A DNA stretch of 64,000 nt from JAGOFO01 sp964522105 (lineage in GTDB: Bacteria; Myxococcota_A; UBA9042; DTJE01): contig CAZFVA010000001.1 of the NCBI GenBank assembly GCA_964522105.1, forward strand, positions 1 through 64,000, read 5' to 3'. A program made the position numbers and the translations under genes. The notes beneath the pieces were generated by a model that worked only from the letters and a program-made list of their open reading frames with translations, ran no database searches and had not been told where the DNA came from. Positions 44,991-53,216 of this stretch are shown piece after piece (position 1 is the first letter of the stretch; every line of letters begins with the position of its first letter).

Positions 44991-45046
44991 TCCCGTGACC
45001 AAAACGGTCGCAAGGTGGTTTTTTGTCCTTTTTAAGAGGTATTAGA

Positions 45047-46327
45047 ATGAGAGAGTTCGTGAAGTTTTTCGGAGTTATGGTTCTTGCCATTTCCCTGACC
45101 GGTCTGGTTGCCTGCGGCAGTGACCCCGTCACCGGTACCGACACCAATGAAGAAGATACGACGGTCCCCACTGACACCAACGTCCCGGACGAAGGCACGG
45201 ACACCACAGTTCGCCCCGATGTCGTTGATGTTGACACCATTGTTACCCCTGATGTGCCGGTAGAAGTTTGTGACCCGGCCTGCGGCGAAAAGGTTTGTGG
45301 ACCGAGTGCGTGCGAAGGCGTGACCTGCGGCCCGGAATGCGACAGCGGCTACGTTTGTGAAGCCGGTGTCTGCATTGTTAACGCAGGCTGCGTTGTTGCT
45401 GACGAATGCGGCGACAAAGAATGCGGCGCCAGCCCCTGCCTGGACACCGAAGGCGTTGCGATTCCCTGCGGAACCTGCGATGTCGACAACGTCTGTAACG
45501 AAATGGTCTTCAAGTGCTACCCGACCTGCACATTCCCGGACGACCTCCCGACGACATGGGGAAAAGCTGGCGTAGTCAACTACCTCCGCGTCCCGGCCAA
45601 TGCTGAAGAAAAGCTGGTCTGCTTCGATTACACAGGCGATGACCTTGGCGACTGCGGCCTCACCGGCCTGGCCTCCCAGGTTAACCCCCCGCTGACCGAC
45701 ATGATGGACGGCGGAGACATGGCCATTATTTTCGAATTCGCCGCTGTAACCGATTTCACGACCACAGCTGACTTCACCATGAAGGGCCTCCTGGGCGCCC
45801 CCGTTGTTGCTGGTACACTGGCTGGTGACATGACTGTTGATCAGTCATCCTACATGGAAGACACCTGCCTCCCGATGATCTTCTTTGAAGGCTCAAGCAT
45901 TGCTGCTGGTGCCCTGGCTGCCGGCCCCGGAAACTTCCGGATCTCCGTGCCGCTTTCCGAAGACCTGCTCCTGACCGTCAACCTGATTGACACCCAGATC
46001 AAGGCCGCCCTGACGGCTGATGACACTGGCGTCTCTGCTGAAGACGGCGTTCTGTCCGGCGTTGTTACCAAGGCCGAACTTACCGCCATCATCGACAGCA
46101 TCCAGGTCGAATGCGACAAGGATCCCCAGCCGGAATCAGTCAAGGACATCTGCCCCTACCTGGCCGTTGCCCGTGGCGCCATGGCTATGCTGTTTGATCT
46201 GCACCAGGATGACACGGCCGAAAGCGGCTACATCGGCAAGGACGCCGAGAACCCCGGCGACGCCGCTTCCCTGTGCCTGAACTTCACACTGGCCAAGGCC
46301 GCTGTCACCGGTTACACACCGCTGTGA
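45047..46327 (+). CDS. Cys-rich lipoprotein A of a tandem paralogous pair
   Basis: 426 residues. Lipoprotein signal ending LVAC (lipid Cys about 23), an Asp/Thr/Val-rich low-complexity linker (about 30-70), a Cys-rich region (about 75-165, EVCDPACGEKVCGPSACEG) and a C-terminal domain (about 168-426) shared with the next gene, beginning FPDDLPTTWGKAGVVNYL. No known family is recognised. The codons lean strongly to GCC, GGC, CTG/CTC and ACC, more than its neighbours, suggesting high expression. AGAGGT precedes ATG 45047. The gene ends just before a strong terminator, so it is transcribed separately from its paralogue. Confidence 0.82.
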   Translation: MREFVKFFGVMVLAISLTGLVACGSDPVTGTDTNEEDTTVPTDTNVPDEGTDTTVRPDVVDVDTIVTPDVPVEVCDPACGEKVCGPSACEGVTCGPECDSGYVCEAGVCIVNAGCVVADECGDKECGASPCLDTEGVAIPCGTCDVDNVCNEMVFKCYPTCTFPDDLPTTWGKAGVVNYLRVPANAEEKLVCFDYTGDDLGDCGLTGLASQVNPPLTDMMDGGDMAIIFEFAAVTDFTTTADFTMKGLLGAPVVAGTLAGDMTVDQSSYMEDTCLPMIFFEGSSIAAGALAAGPGNFRISVPLSEDLLLTVNLIDTQIKAALTADDTGVSAEDGVLSGVVTKAELTAIIDSIQVECDKDPQPESVKDICPYLAVARGAMAMLFDLHQDDTAESGYIGKDAENPGDAASLCLNFTLAKAAVTGYTPL

Positions 46328-46364
46328 TGACACCTGGCGTGTGACGTAAGTTACGCGAATTAAA

Positions 46365-46394
46365 GAAAAGGGCGCTTCGGCGCCCTTTTCTATT
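46365..46394 (+). terminator. Rho-independent terminator after lipoprotein A
   Basis: GAAAAGGGCGC (46365-46375), loop TTCG, GCGCCCTTTTC (46380-46390): an 11-bp perfect stem with an exceptionally stable UUCG-type loop, and the U-run of the last stem arm continues into TATTTC. It lies 38 bases after the lipoprotein A stop. Confidence 0.92.
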
Positions 46395-46442
46395 TCTACC
46401 CCCTGAAAAACCTTTCCTAACCAGCAATATCAGAACTACAAC

Positions 46443-46471
46443 TTGAACTCGGATTCACATACTCGTATCGT
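46443..46471 (+). promoter_or_regulatory. Predicted promoter of lipoprotein B
   Basis: TTGAAC (46443-46448) and TATCGT (46466-46471), 17-base spacer, 52 bases before the ATG at 46523 and downstream of the terminator. Confidence 0.45.
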
Positions 46472-46522
46472 TGTGGCATCACATCGGCCATTGACGGTCG
46501 CGACACCCGGGGTAAGCATGTT

Positions 46523-47908
46523 ATGAAAGCGGCGGTAGTTGTCAGTGCTGCCTGCGCCATTTTGCTGATGCCTGGTTCGACGGGATGCGTGAAGTCAGTT
46601 TCTGGCATTGACGTCCCTGACATCATAACCGGTGACGCCGACGTCCAGACCGATGCCGACATCGCTGATGACGGGATTAACGATGTGGTACCTGCCGACG
46701 TGCGGGACGCTGAAGACACATGGACAGGTGAAATACCGGATAACAGCGATGTTCACGACGACTGCTACAAAAACCCTGAATGCAGTGAACCTTGCGACAT
46801 TGGAAAGGTCAGATGTTTAGACGGCAAATGCCATGGATGCTGCGAAGACAGCGACTGCCAGGGTGAAGGATTCAGCCCGGGTCTGGTCTGCGGCCCGCTT
46901 CAAAGATGCCAGGACGTACCTAACGACTGCGATGGCTTGTGTGAACTGGACAAACCGTTCTGCGTCGTTGTTTCTGGAATTGCAAGATGCTTTCAGTGTC
47001 AGGTCGATGATGACTGCACCGGGATAAGTCCGGCATGCAGTTGCAGTGAAGACGCAGGATGGTCATGTGTGATGCAGTTCGGGACTGCGTGCCAGCCCGA
47101 TGTTCTGCAATGCAATTACCCTGAAGATTTGCCGACGACGTGGGGACCGGCCGGGGTTGCCAACTACCTTCATGTACCTGCGAACGCGGACGAAAAGGTC
47201 GTATGTTTTGACTACACCGGGGATGGGCTTGGTGACTGTCAACTGACAGGATCAGCTTCCCAGATAAACCCACCACTGGCCGACATGATTACTGCCGGAA
47301 AGACTGCCATTGTGCTTGAATTCAAAGGGGTTGGTGACCTGACGTACAATCCCGGATTTACCCTTTACGGAGTCGTCGGAACGCCGGTCACTGAAGGAAT
47401 TCTTTCAGGTGATATCTACGCTGACACCGAGGATATCCTGTTCAACAAGGACACATGCGAACCTGCAATAATATTTGATGCCGAAATCCTGGATGGTGTA
47501 CTTACCGGGCAATCAGACAAAATAACCGTCAGAATATTTATCACCAGCGAGCTGGCGGTACCGGTCGTTCTTGTTGATGCACGCATCTCGGCGGTTCTGG
47601 TCCAGTCAGGAACCGGCGTCGAGGCTTCCGAAGGTGTGATGTCCGGAGTAGTCACAAAACAGGCATTGACTGAAGTAATTGACGGCCTCCAGGAAGCCTG
47701 CGACATGGACCCGCAGCCGGCGGAAGTCGTAGATATTTGCCCGTACCTGCGTATAAGCCCCAACCCCGTCATGTTGTTTGACCTGCACCAGATGGAAGAC
47801 GGCTCCTATATCAATAAAGACGCCGAAAACTACGGCGATGCGATGTCAGTCTGCTTCACGTTCACACTGGCCCCCGCCACCATCGTCGGATACAGGCCTG
47901 CAAACTGA
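46523..47908 (+). CDS. Cys-rich lipoprotein B of a tandem paralogous pair
   Basis: 461 residues. Signal sequence with a Cys at STGC (about residue 22), probably lipidated, an Asp-rich linker, a long Cys-rich region (about 75-195), and the same C-terminal domain as lipoprotein A, beginning YPEDLPTTWGPAGVANYL and ending VGYRPAN. Over the first 56 positions from PxDLPTTWG I count 45 identical residues between the two. The Cys-rich linkers differ much more, so the C-terminal domain is under the strongest constraint. Codon use is less extreme than in A. No known family; a surface or outer-membrane-anchored role is inferred. Confidence 0.8.
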   Translation: MKAAVVVSAACAILLMPGSTGCVKSVSGIDVPDIITGDADVQTDADIADDGINDVVPADVRDAEDTWTGEIPDNSDVHDDCYKNPECSEPCDIGKVRCLDGKCHGCCEDSDCQGEGFSPGLVCGPLQRCQDVPNDCDGLCELDKPFCVVVSGIARCFQCQVDDDCTGISPACSCSEDAGWSCVMQFGTACQPDVLQCNYPEDLPTTWGPAGVANYLHVPANADEKVVCFDYTGDGLGDCQLTGSASQINPPLADMITAGKTAIVLEFKGVGDLTYNPGFTLYGVVGTPVTEGILSGDIYADTEDILFNKDTCEPAIIFDAEILDGVLTGQSDKITVRIFITSELAVPVVLVDARISAVLVQSGTGVEASEGVMSGVVTKQALTEVIDGLQEACDMDPQPAEVVDICPYLRISPNPVMLFDLHQMEDGSYINKDAENYGDAMSVCFTFTLAPATIVGYRPAN

Positions 47909-47933
47909 CCTTCTACTGACGTTCTTATGACAC

Positions 47934-47962
47934 CTGCCAAAATCACGAAATCCGGCTACAAT
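47934..47962 (+). promoter_or_regulatory. Possible promoter of the PBP1A gene
   Basis: CTGCCA (47934-47939) and TACAAT (47957-47962) with a 17-base spacer. The -10 is good, the -35 weak. Confidence 0.4.
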
Positions 47963-47988
47963 GGGCGCGAACTGTTTCTGGACCATTG

Positions 47989-50271
47989 ATGAAGCTGATT
48001 GTCAGAAATTCCCGGTCGTCGAACCCCGCATTGATAATTCTGCGGTTTGTGCTGTGGGGACTGCTGTCGGCCATGACCCTTGGCGGCATGTTTGGATTCG
48101 CCCTGTACATCTACCTTTCACGTGACCTGCCGACAATTCCGCCGTTTGATTCAATCAAGTTCGGCGCCGTCAGCTCGGTAACGGCCGAACAGGGAATGGT
48201 ACTTGGCGAGGTGTTCACCGAACGCCGCTATCTTGTCCCCCGCAGCAAAATTCCTGACTTGCTTGTAAACGCCGTCCTGGCCTCTGAAGATGAACGCTTT
48301 TTTGAACACTCGGGCACCGACATCCGGGGCATCATCCGTGCCGTGCTGTCGAACCTGCGGGCCCGCAAAGTCCGCGAAGGCGCAAGCACCATCACGCAAC
48401 AGGTCGCCCGCGCCCTTCTGCTTTCGCAGGAACGCAGTTTCAAACGAAAGGCACGCGAAGGCATAATCGCCCGCCGCCTTGAGGCTATATATACTAAGGA
48501 TCAGATACTGCTTCTTTACCTGAACCTGATTTACCTTGGTGAAGGCAGTTACGGGGTCGAGGCCGCTTCCCGCATGTACTTCGGCAAGACGGCACTTGAA
48601 CTGACGCTGCCCGAGGCCGCCACGATCGCAGTGCTGCCTCAGTCGCCATCAACCGTAACCCCGCTCCGGCAGCCTGACGAACTGAAACGACGGCGCGACC
48701 ATGTCATCAACCGCATGAAGATTGCGGGGCTGGTTACCGAAGAGGCGGCAGCGGCGGCAGTCAATTCACCAGTCACCGCAGTCCGGCAGGCAGACAATCT
48801 GGGGGATAGAGTTCCGTACCTGGCCATAGAAGCAATTTCCGCAATAAAACCATGGACAAAGAAGGACCGCGAAACAAGCCTTCTTGCCGGTCTTGGAAAC
48901 ATACACGCCGAAACGACGGTCGACATGGGCCTTCAGTTCAAGGCTCAGGACGCCACGTACGATGCTGCCCTTGAGATGTCGATGCGCCAGGGCTGGGTCG
49001 GCCCGATCGCGACACTGAACGAAAAGGACTTTGGCAGGTTTCTGGCGGCGAATCAGAACTGGATAGATAACCACCGTGACTATCTGAAACACTCGACCGG
49101 GAATCCACTTCTGGCGCTGGTCACCGGGGTGTCCAAAGAATCAACCGACATCATGGTAACCGACGGAATCAAAGGAACAATCCCGATTGAATCGATGAAG
49201 TGGGCCGTAAAGTACACGAAATTCGACGAAGAAAATATCACCGAAAAAAAAGGTAACCTGTCGCTTGACGGCAAGCTGAAGGATGCAACCGAGGCGCTCA
49301 GGATCGGCGACATCATCCTTGTTACAAGATTCGACGACAGCTACGGGCAGGAAGGACAGAACAAGTTCAATCTTGTGCAATTCCCGGGCGTTCAGGCGGC
49401 AATGATGGCGATGGACCACCGCACCGGCTATGTCAGGGCGATGGCAGGCGGCTGGGACTTCGACGATTCCCAGTTCAACAGAAACCGNNNNNNNNNNNNN
49501 NNNNNNNNNNNNNNNNNNNNNNNNNNNNNNNNNNNNNNNNNNNNNNNNNNNNNNNNNNNNNNNNNNNNNNNNNNNNNNNNNNNNNNNGGCATTGAACAAA
49601 AACCGGCCGACATCCTGACCGCTTACGCAACATTCGCCGCTGGCGGTCTTCGCGTTGAGCCGACTATCCTGAAACTTGTAACTGATGACAGTGGCAACGT
49701 AGTACTGGACCGACGCAGTCCGCGTGACCCCGCAGTGGACGTGATGGACGCCACAGGTCTTGAAATCACACGCGTTTTTGATTCAAAAAAGCGGATTCTT
49801 ACAAAAGACGCCGCATTCATTACTGCTGCAAACCTTCGCAACGTCACAAAAGAAGGAACGGCAAAGGCCGCAAAGAAACTGGACAGACCGGTTTTCGGGA
49901 AAACGGGGACATTGCCGTACGACGTGTGGTTTGCCGGGTGGACTCACGAATTGACGGCAGTTTCATGGATTGGCCAGGACGCGCACTCACGGTATCTGGG
50001 CAGAAACAAGGCCCGGGGTGGCGTGTTCGCGGCGACGTCGGCACTTCCGATGTGGCTGGAGTTCATGGCGTCGGTACCCGGTGGACGCGCTGCTGTTGAT
50101 GATCTTGAACCGGTCCCGCCGGGGATAGTCTTTGTCGAAATTGATCCGCTGACAGGTCTTCTGTGTCGTGATGAAGGAATAATGATTCCGCACATGGAAG
50201 GAACCGAACCGCAGGAACTGTCGCCGCTGCCTGTGAACACACTTCCGTGGGTTCAGGCCGCGTTCTTCTGA
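47989..50271 (+). CDS. Bifunctional penicillin-binding protein 1A-like, broken by an assembly gap
   Basis: Inner-membrane peptidoglycan synthase. A membrane helix (about 17-43), then a GT51 glycosyltransferase domain with ASEDERFFEHSGTDIRGI (catalytic Glu near residue 100), GASTITQQVARALLLS and IYLGEGSYGVEAASRMYFG. A transpeptidase domain follows; after the gap PADILTAYATFAAGG and the KTG triad FGKTGTLPYDVWFAGWT are seen. The SxxK nucleophile and SxN motifs are not visible and must lie in the gap, so transpeptidase competence cannot be judged. By comparison with PBP1A about 110 residues are missing, more than the 33 spanned by the N run. ATG 47989 is preferred to the TTG just before it. Confidence 0.9.
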   Translation: MKLIVRNSRSSNPALIILRFVLWGLLSAMTLGGMFGFALYIYLSRDLPTIPPFDSIKFGAVSSVTAEQGMVLGEVFTERRYLVPRSKIPDLLVNAVLASEDERFFEHSGTDIRGIIRAVLSNLRARKVREGASTITQQVARALLLSQERSFKRKAREGIIARRLEAIYTKDQILLLYLNLIYLGEGSYGVEAASRMYFGKTALELTLPEAATIAVLPQSPSTVTPLRQPDELKRRRDHVINRMKIAGLVTEEAAAAAVNSPVTAVRQADNLGDRVPYLAIEAISAIKPWTKKDRETSLLAGLGNIHAETTVDMGLQFKAQDATYDAALEMSMRQGWVGPIATLNEKDFGRFLAANQNWIDNHRDYLKHSTGNPLLALVTGVSKESTDIMVTDGIKGTIPIESMKWAVKYTKFDEENITEKKGNLSLDGKLKDATEALRIGDIILVTRFDDSYGQEGQNKFNLVQFPGVQAAMMAMDHRTGYVRAMAGGWDFDDSQFNRNXXXXXXXXXXXXXXXXXXXXXXXXXXXXXXXXXXGIEQKPADILTAYATFAAGGLRVEPTILKLVTDDSGNVVLDRRSPRDPAVDVMDATGLEITRVFDSKKRILTKDAAFITAANLRNVTKEGTAKAAKKLDRPVFGKTGTLPYDVWFAGWTHELTAVSWIGQDAHSRYLGRNKARGGVFAATSALPMWLEFMASVPGGRAAVDDLEPVPPGIVFVEIDPLTGLLCRDEGIMIPHMEGTEPQELSPLPVNTLPWVQAAFF
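49488..49587. other. Assembly gap (100 N) inside the PBP1A gene
   Basis: Exactly 100 N, a gap of unknown true size. It falls after GGWDFDDSQFNRN, just before the position of the SxxK active site in this family. Confidence 0.99.
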
Positions 50272-50284
50272 CAGGCCGACAGCG

Positions 50285-50746
50285 TCAGACTACAGCCAGC
50301 TCTTCTTCAATAACCTTGCGAAGAACCTGATTATCAACTTCGTCCTTGTGGCTTTTCATCATAAGACCGGTCAAACGGCCGGCCGCTGCCGGGCCTGAAA
50401 GTCCAGCTTCGGCGATCATGGCGCGCACAAGCGTCCTGGTTGCCTGTTCGTCAAGCTTCGTCGGAAGCCAACCCTTCAACAGTTCGATTTCATAACGATA
50501 TTTTTCCAGAACCGGGCTGTCCGCACGACCAAGCTTTTCGACTTCTTCAATAGTCTTGGTCAGTTTCTTGGAATATGAAGCCATCACACCCAGAATCAGT
50601 TCGTCAGTAACACCACCGACAAAACCTGGCGCCGTGCGCTTTTCAGACACGTAGCTTTTAATCAGTCGCAGACAATCCAGTTCATCCCGCCTGCGTCCCC
50701 GCAAAGCTTCCCTGATTGCATCATCCAGTTTTTCTTCAACAGTCAT
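50285..50746 (-). CDS. yqeY: GatB/YqeY domain-containing protein
   Basis: 153 residues covering the whole YqeY domain: LDDAIREALRGRRRDELDCL, EKYRYEIELLKGWLPTKLDE and the C-terminal GLMMKSHKDEVDNQVLRKVI. The domain is shared with the tail of GatB, where it helps bind tRNA, but free-standing YqeY has no settled function. Length is standard. It is convergent with PBP1A (13 bases between stops) and diverges from the DUF507 gene. Confidence 0.9.
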   Translation of the reverse strand: MTVEEKLDDAIREALRGRRRDELDCLRLIKSYVSEKRTAPGFVGGVTDELILGVMASYSKKLTKTIEEVEKLGRADSPVLEKYRYEIELLKGWLPTKLDEQATRTLVRAMIAEAGLSGPAAAGRLTGLMMKSHKDEVDNQVLRKVIEEELAVV

Positions 50747-50849
50747 TTTTCATTCCAAGCCAGAAAGCGGTCCGATTATACACCCGCTTGATGGAAGTTG
50801 CCCTGTTAACGACCGCGTCGGCGCACCTGAACCACTGAAAAGTTGGTCA

Positions 50850-50878
50850 TTGTCAATCCAGACTTGATGTGATAGTTT
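50850..50878 (+). promoter_or_regulatory. Possible promoter of the DUF507 gene
   Basis: TTGTCA (50850-50855) and TAGTTT (50873-50878) with a 17-base spacer, 45 bases before the ATG at 50923. The -10 is poor. Confidence 0.3.
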
Positions 50879-50922
50879 TCCGGCGGTTTCGTCGTACATG
50901 CGGGCACACGCAGGAGTGTCAA

Positions 50923-51444
50923 ATGAAGCTGATGAGCGGGAAAGTGGCTCCTCTGGCCTCCGAGCTGGTTGATGAGCTGATAAAGTCCAAAAATATTGAA
51001 GTCGAGTCAGAAGAAGTCCCGGAAGTTCAGCTTGACCTTGAGTCAGTCCTGAAAGAGTACATCCGGTCCGACCGCGAAGTCACCGAAAAGGCGCGCGACT
51101 TAATCGCACGCCAGAAACGTGACTACGGCGACCTGTCCAAGGTTAAGACGCAGATTGCGCGTGAGCGCGGATTCGGCGTCGGCGACAACCTGATTGAGTA
51201 CGTCACGGCGCAGCTTATTGAAGCGCTGATTCACAGCCGCCACGTCGAAGAAGTCTATGGCATGGACAACGATCTTGTCGTCATCATCACGCCGATTCTG
51301 AAAAAGCATCTGGCCGCCGATGAAGAACTTGATCAGGAAGTCCGCAAGCGCATCAAGAATCTTCAGGAAGGCACCATCACGTGGGACGCCCAGTACCAGA
51401 AGCTGAAAGACGAAATGAAGAAAGTCCGGCGGCTGGACGAGTAG
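50923..51444 (+). CDS. DUF507 family protein
   Basis: 173 residues, mostly helical and charged, with no signal or membrane segment. Two similar halves are visible: each has an Arg/Lys-rich helical block, LESVLKEYIRSDREVTEKARD near 40-60 and ITPILKKHLAADEELDQEVR near 125-145, consistent with the repeated structure of DUF507. The function of the family is unknown. ATG 50923 follows GGAG. It lies alone between divergent yqeY and the co-directional pepP, 145 bases away. Confidence 0.85.
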   Translation: MKLMSGKVAPLASELVDELIKSKNIEVESEEVPEVQLDLESVLKEYIRSDREVTEKARDLIARQKRDYGDLSKVKTQIARERGFGVGDNLIEYVTAQLIEALIHSRHVEEVYGMDNDLVVIITPILKKHLAADEELDQEVRKRIKNLQEGTITWDAQYQKLKDEMKKVRRLDE

Positions 51445-51589
51445 CCCGCCTGCCCTCTGAAACCGCCCATCAACCCCTGACCATTTAAATAATCCACGTT
51501 CAGATTGCCCTGACAGACAAATCGCAGCATTATTGTCAGGTATTTTCGACAACGGCCGGACAGGCACCTTTTGACAAGGGGAACCAGTG

Positions 51590-52939
51590 ATGAAGAAATC
51601 CAGATTCAGCGAAAGACGGCAGCGTTTTTTTGATTTGATGGACGATGGTGTGGCGCTTTTCCCGGCATGCCTGCCTTCGACGCGCAACAGCGACGTTGAA
51701 TATCCTTTCAGGGCCGACAGCGACTTCTTTTTTCTGACCGGCCTGGAAGAACCGGACGCGTGGGCCGTACTGAAGAAGGAAAACGGCAACTGCACGTTTG
51801 ACCTGTATCTGCGGTCTGCCGATCCCGAGCAGGAAGTCTGGCAGGGAAAACGTGTCGGACTGGCCGGCGCAAAAAAAGACTACGGCGCCGACAACGGCCT
51901 GGACGTGACCAGTTTCTTCGACAATCTGCCCGCAATCCTTGAAAACCGGCGGCGCCTTTACTACGCATTCGGGCAGAACCCGGCATTCGACGCCAGAATC
52001 CTGGCCGTCACCAACAGCCTGAAAGGCGAAGCCCGGCGGGGGGTCAGCGGCCCCTGGGAAATATTTGATCCCAGAACAATCACCTGGAAGATGCGTCTGA
52101 TTAAGACTAAACAGGACATCGCCGACCACCAGAAGGCGTGCGACATAACGGCCGAGGCATTCAAGGCGGCGCTGCGGGCCGTCAAACCGGGCATGCGCGA
52201 GTATGAGCTGGCGGCTGTCGTCAATTTTGAATTTTCACGGCGCGGCTCGACCAGAGTCGCTTTTGACACGATCTGCGCATCGGGCGCCAACGCTGCCACA
52301 CTGCACTACACTTCGAACGACGCGGTAATCAAGCCCGACGACATGATCCTTATTGATGCCGGAGCCGAGTTCGGAATGGTCACGTCTGACATTTCACGGA
52401 CATTCCCGGCTTCAGGGGTGTTTCCGAAATCGGGCAAAACCGTTTATGAATGGGTTCTGAAAGCCCAGAAGGCCGCAATAAAGGCGGTCCGTCCCGGGGT
52501 TACGTACGCAGAAATACACAAGGCCGCGCTGGAAGTCCTCTGCCAGGGCCTGATACAGATGAAGGTACTTTCCGGCACCGTCGATTCCTTGATTGAATCA
52601 GGCGATTACAGGCCATACTTCATGCACCGGATCGGACACTGGCTTGGCCTTGATGTTCATGACGTCGGCCCGTACTTTGTTGACGGCAGCTCCATCAAGA
52701 TCGAACCGGGGATGATTATCACGATCGAACCGGGGCTTTACTTCCGCAGCCAGCCCGAAGTTCCGGCCCAATTCCGTGGAATCGGTGTCCGAATTGAAGA
52801 TGATGTTGTTGTAACGGAAAGCGGATGCAGGGTCATGACCGCAGGCGTTCCAAAAGACGTCAAAGATATCGAGTCCTTCATGGCCGAAAACATTTCGTGG
52901 TGGGACAGCATCAAACCGGTATCCACGCCTCAGAATTGA
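51590..52939 (+). CDS. pepP: Xaa-Pro aminopeptidase (aminopeptidase P, M24B)
   Basis: 449 residues. N-terminal creatinase-like domain (about 1-170) and a pita-bread M24 domain with the dimetal ligands: Asp in LIDAGAEFGMVTSD (two Asp), His in HRIGHWLGLDVHDVG, and Glu in TIEPGLYF and GVRIEDDVVV. It removes the N-terminal residue from peptides with Pro at position two. The order and spacing are those of E. coli PepP. ATG 51590 is preceded by AAGGGG; a GTG three bases earlier is possible. No signal peptide, so cytoplasmic. Confidence 0.93.
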   Translation: MKKSRFSERRQRFFDLMDDGVALFPACLPSTRNSDVEYPFRADSDFFFLTGLEEPDAWAVLKKENGNCTFDLYLRSADPEQEVWQGKRVGLAGAKKDYGADNGLDVTSFFDNLPAILENRRRLYYAFGQNPAFDARILAVTNSLKGEARRGVSGPWEIFDPRTITWKMRLIKTKQDIADHQKACDITAEAFKAALRAVKPGMREYELAAVVNFEFSRRGSTRVAFDTICASGANAATLHYTSNDAVIKPDDMILIDAGAEFGMVTSDISRTFPASGVFPKSGKTVYEWVLKAQKAAIKAVRPGVTYAEIHKAALEVLCQGLIQMKVLSGTVDSLIESGDYRPYFMHRIGHWLGLDVHDVGPYFVDGSSIKIEPGMIITIEPGLYFRSQPEVPAQFRGIGVRIEDDVVVTESGCRVMTAGVPKDVKDIESFMAENISWWDSIKPVSTPQN

Positions 52940-52940
52940 G

Positions 52941-52969
52941 TTGACACTCAACACCTCCCAAATTATCAT
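52941..52969 (+). promoter_or_regulatory. Predicted sigma-70 promoter of the tRNA gene
   Basis: TTGACA (52941-52946) and TATCAT (52964-52969) with a 17-base spacer, the best promoter match in the window. The -35 lies inside a palindrome, TTGAGT-N4-ACTCAA (52936-52951), which overlaps the pepP stop. Confidence 0.7.
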
Positions 52970-52987
52970 ATTGCCGCTTTATTGCTC

Positions 52988-53064
52988 GGCGAAGTAGCTC
53001 AGTGGGTCAGAGCAGGCGGCTCATATCCGCCGTGTCGGGGGTTCAACTCCCTCCTTCGCCACCA
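52988..53064 (+). tRNA. tRNA with anticodon CAU, probably elongator tRNA-Met
   Basis: 77 bases including encoded CCA. Acceptor arms GGCGAAG and CTTCGCC pair perfectly, followed by A and CCA. The anticodon arm is GGCGG-CTCATAT-CCGCC with anticodon CAT at 53022-53024. The T loop reads TTCAACT. The first base pair G-C and the loop exclude an initiator tRNA (which has a 1-72 mismatch). CAU anticodons also occur in tRNA-Ile2, whose C34 is modified by TilS, so the identity (Met or Ile2) cannot be settled by eye. Confidence 0.93.
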
Positions 53065-53216
53065 TTAATTAATCAACTACCAACCTCAATATTTTTCTCT
53101 CAACTAATTACTTTTTTTTCATTTCCATTATCAAAGATAAAAAGGTAGCATTTGGCGGTTTCAGGAATGGGATAAGTTTGTCTTGTCCCTCAGATCTCGT
53201 GGTTGGAGGATACACA

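Noticed and set aside
51509..51540. Inverted repeat CCTGACA...TGTCAGG before pepP as terminator or operator
   Set aside because: Seven-base arms with an 18-base loop and no proper U-run; too weak to call.
52988..53216. Integration site of a mobile element at the tRNA gene
   Set aside because: No integrase, no direct repeat of the tRNA 3' end and no transposase were found in the flanking genes.
53065..53216. Terminator after the tRNA (run of T near 53110)
   Set aside because: A T-run is present but no stable hairpin precedes it.
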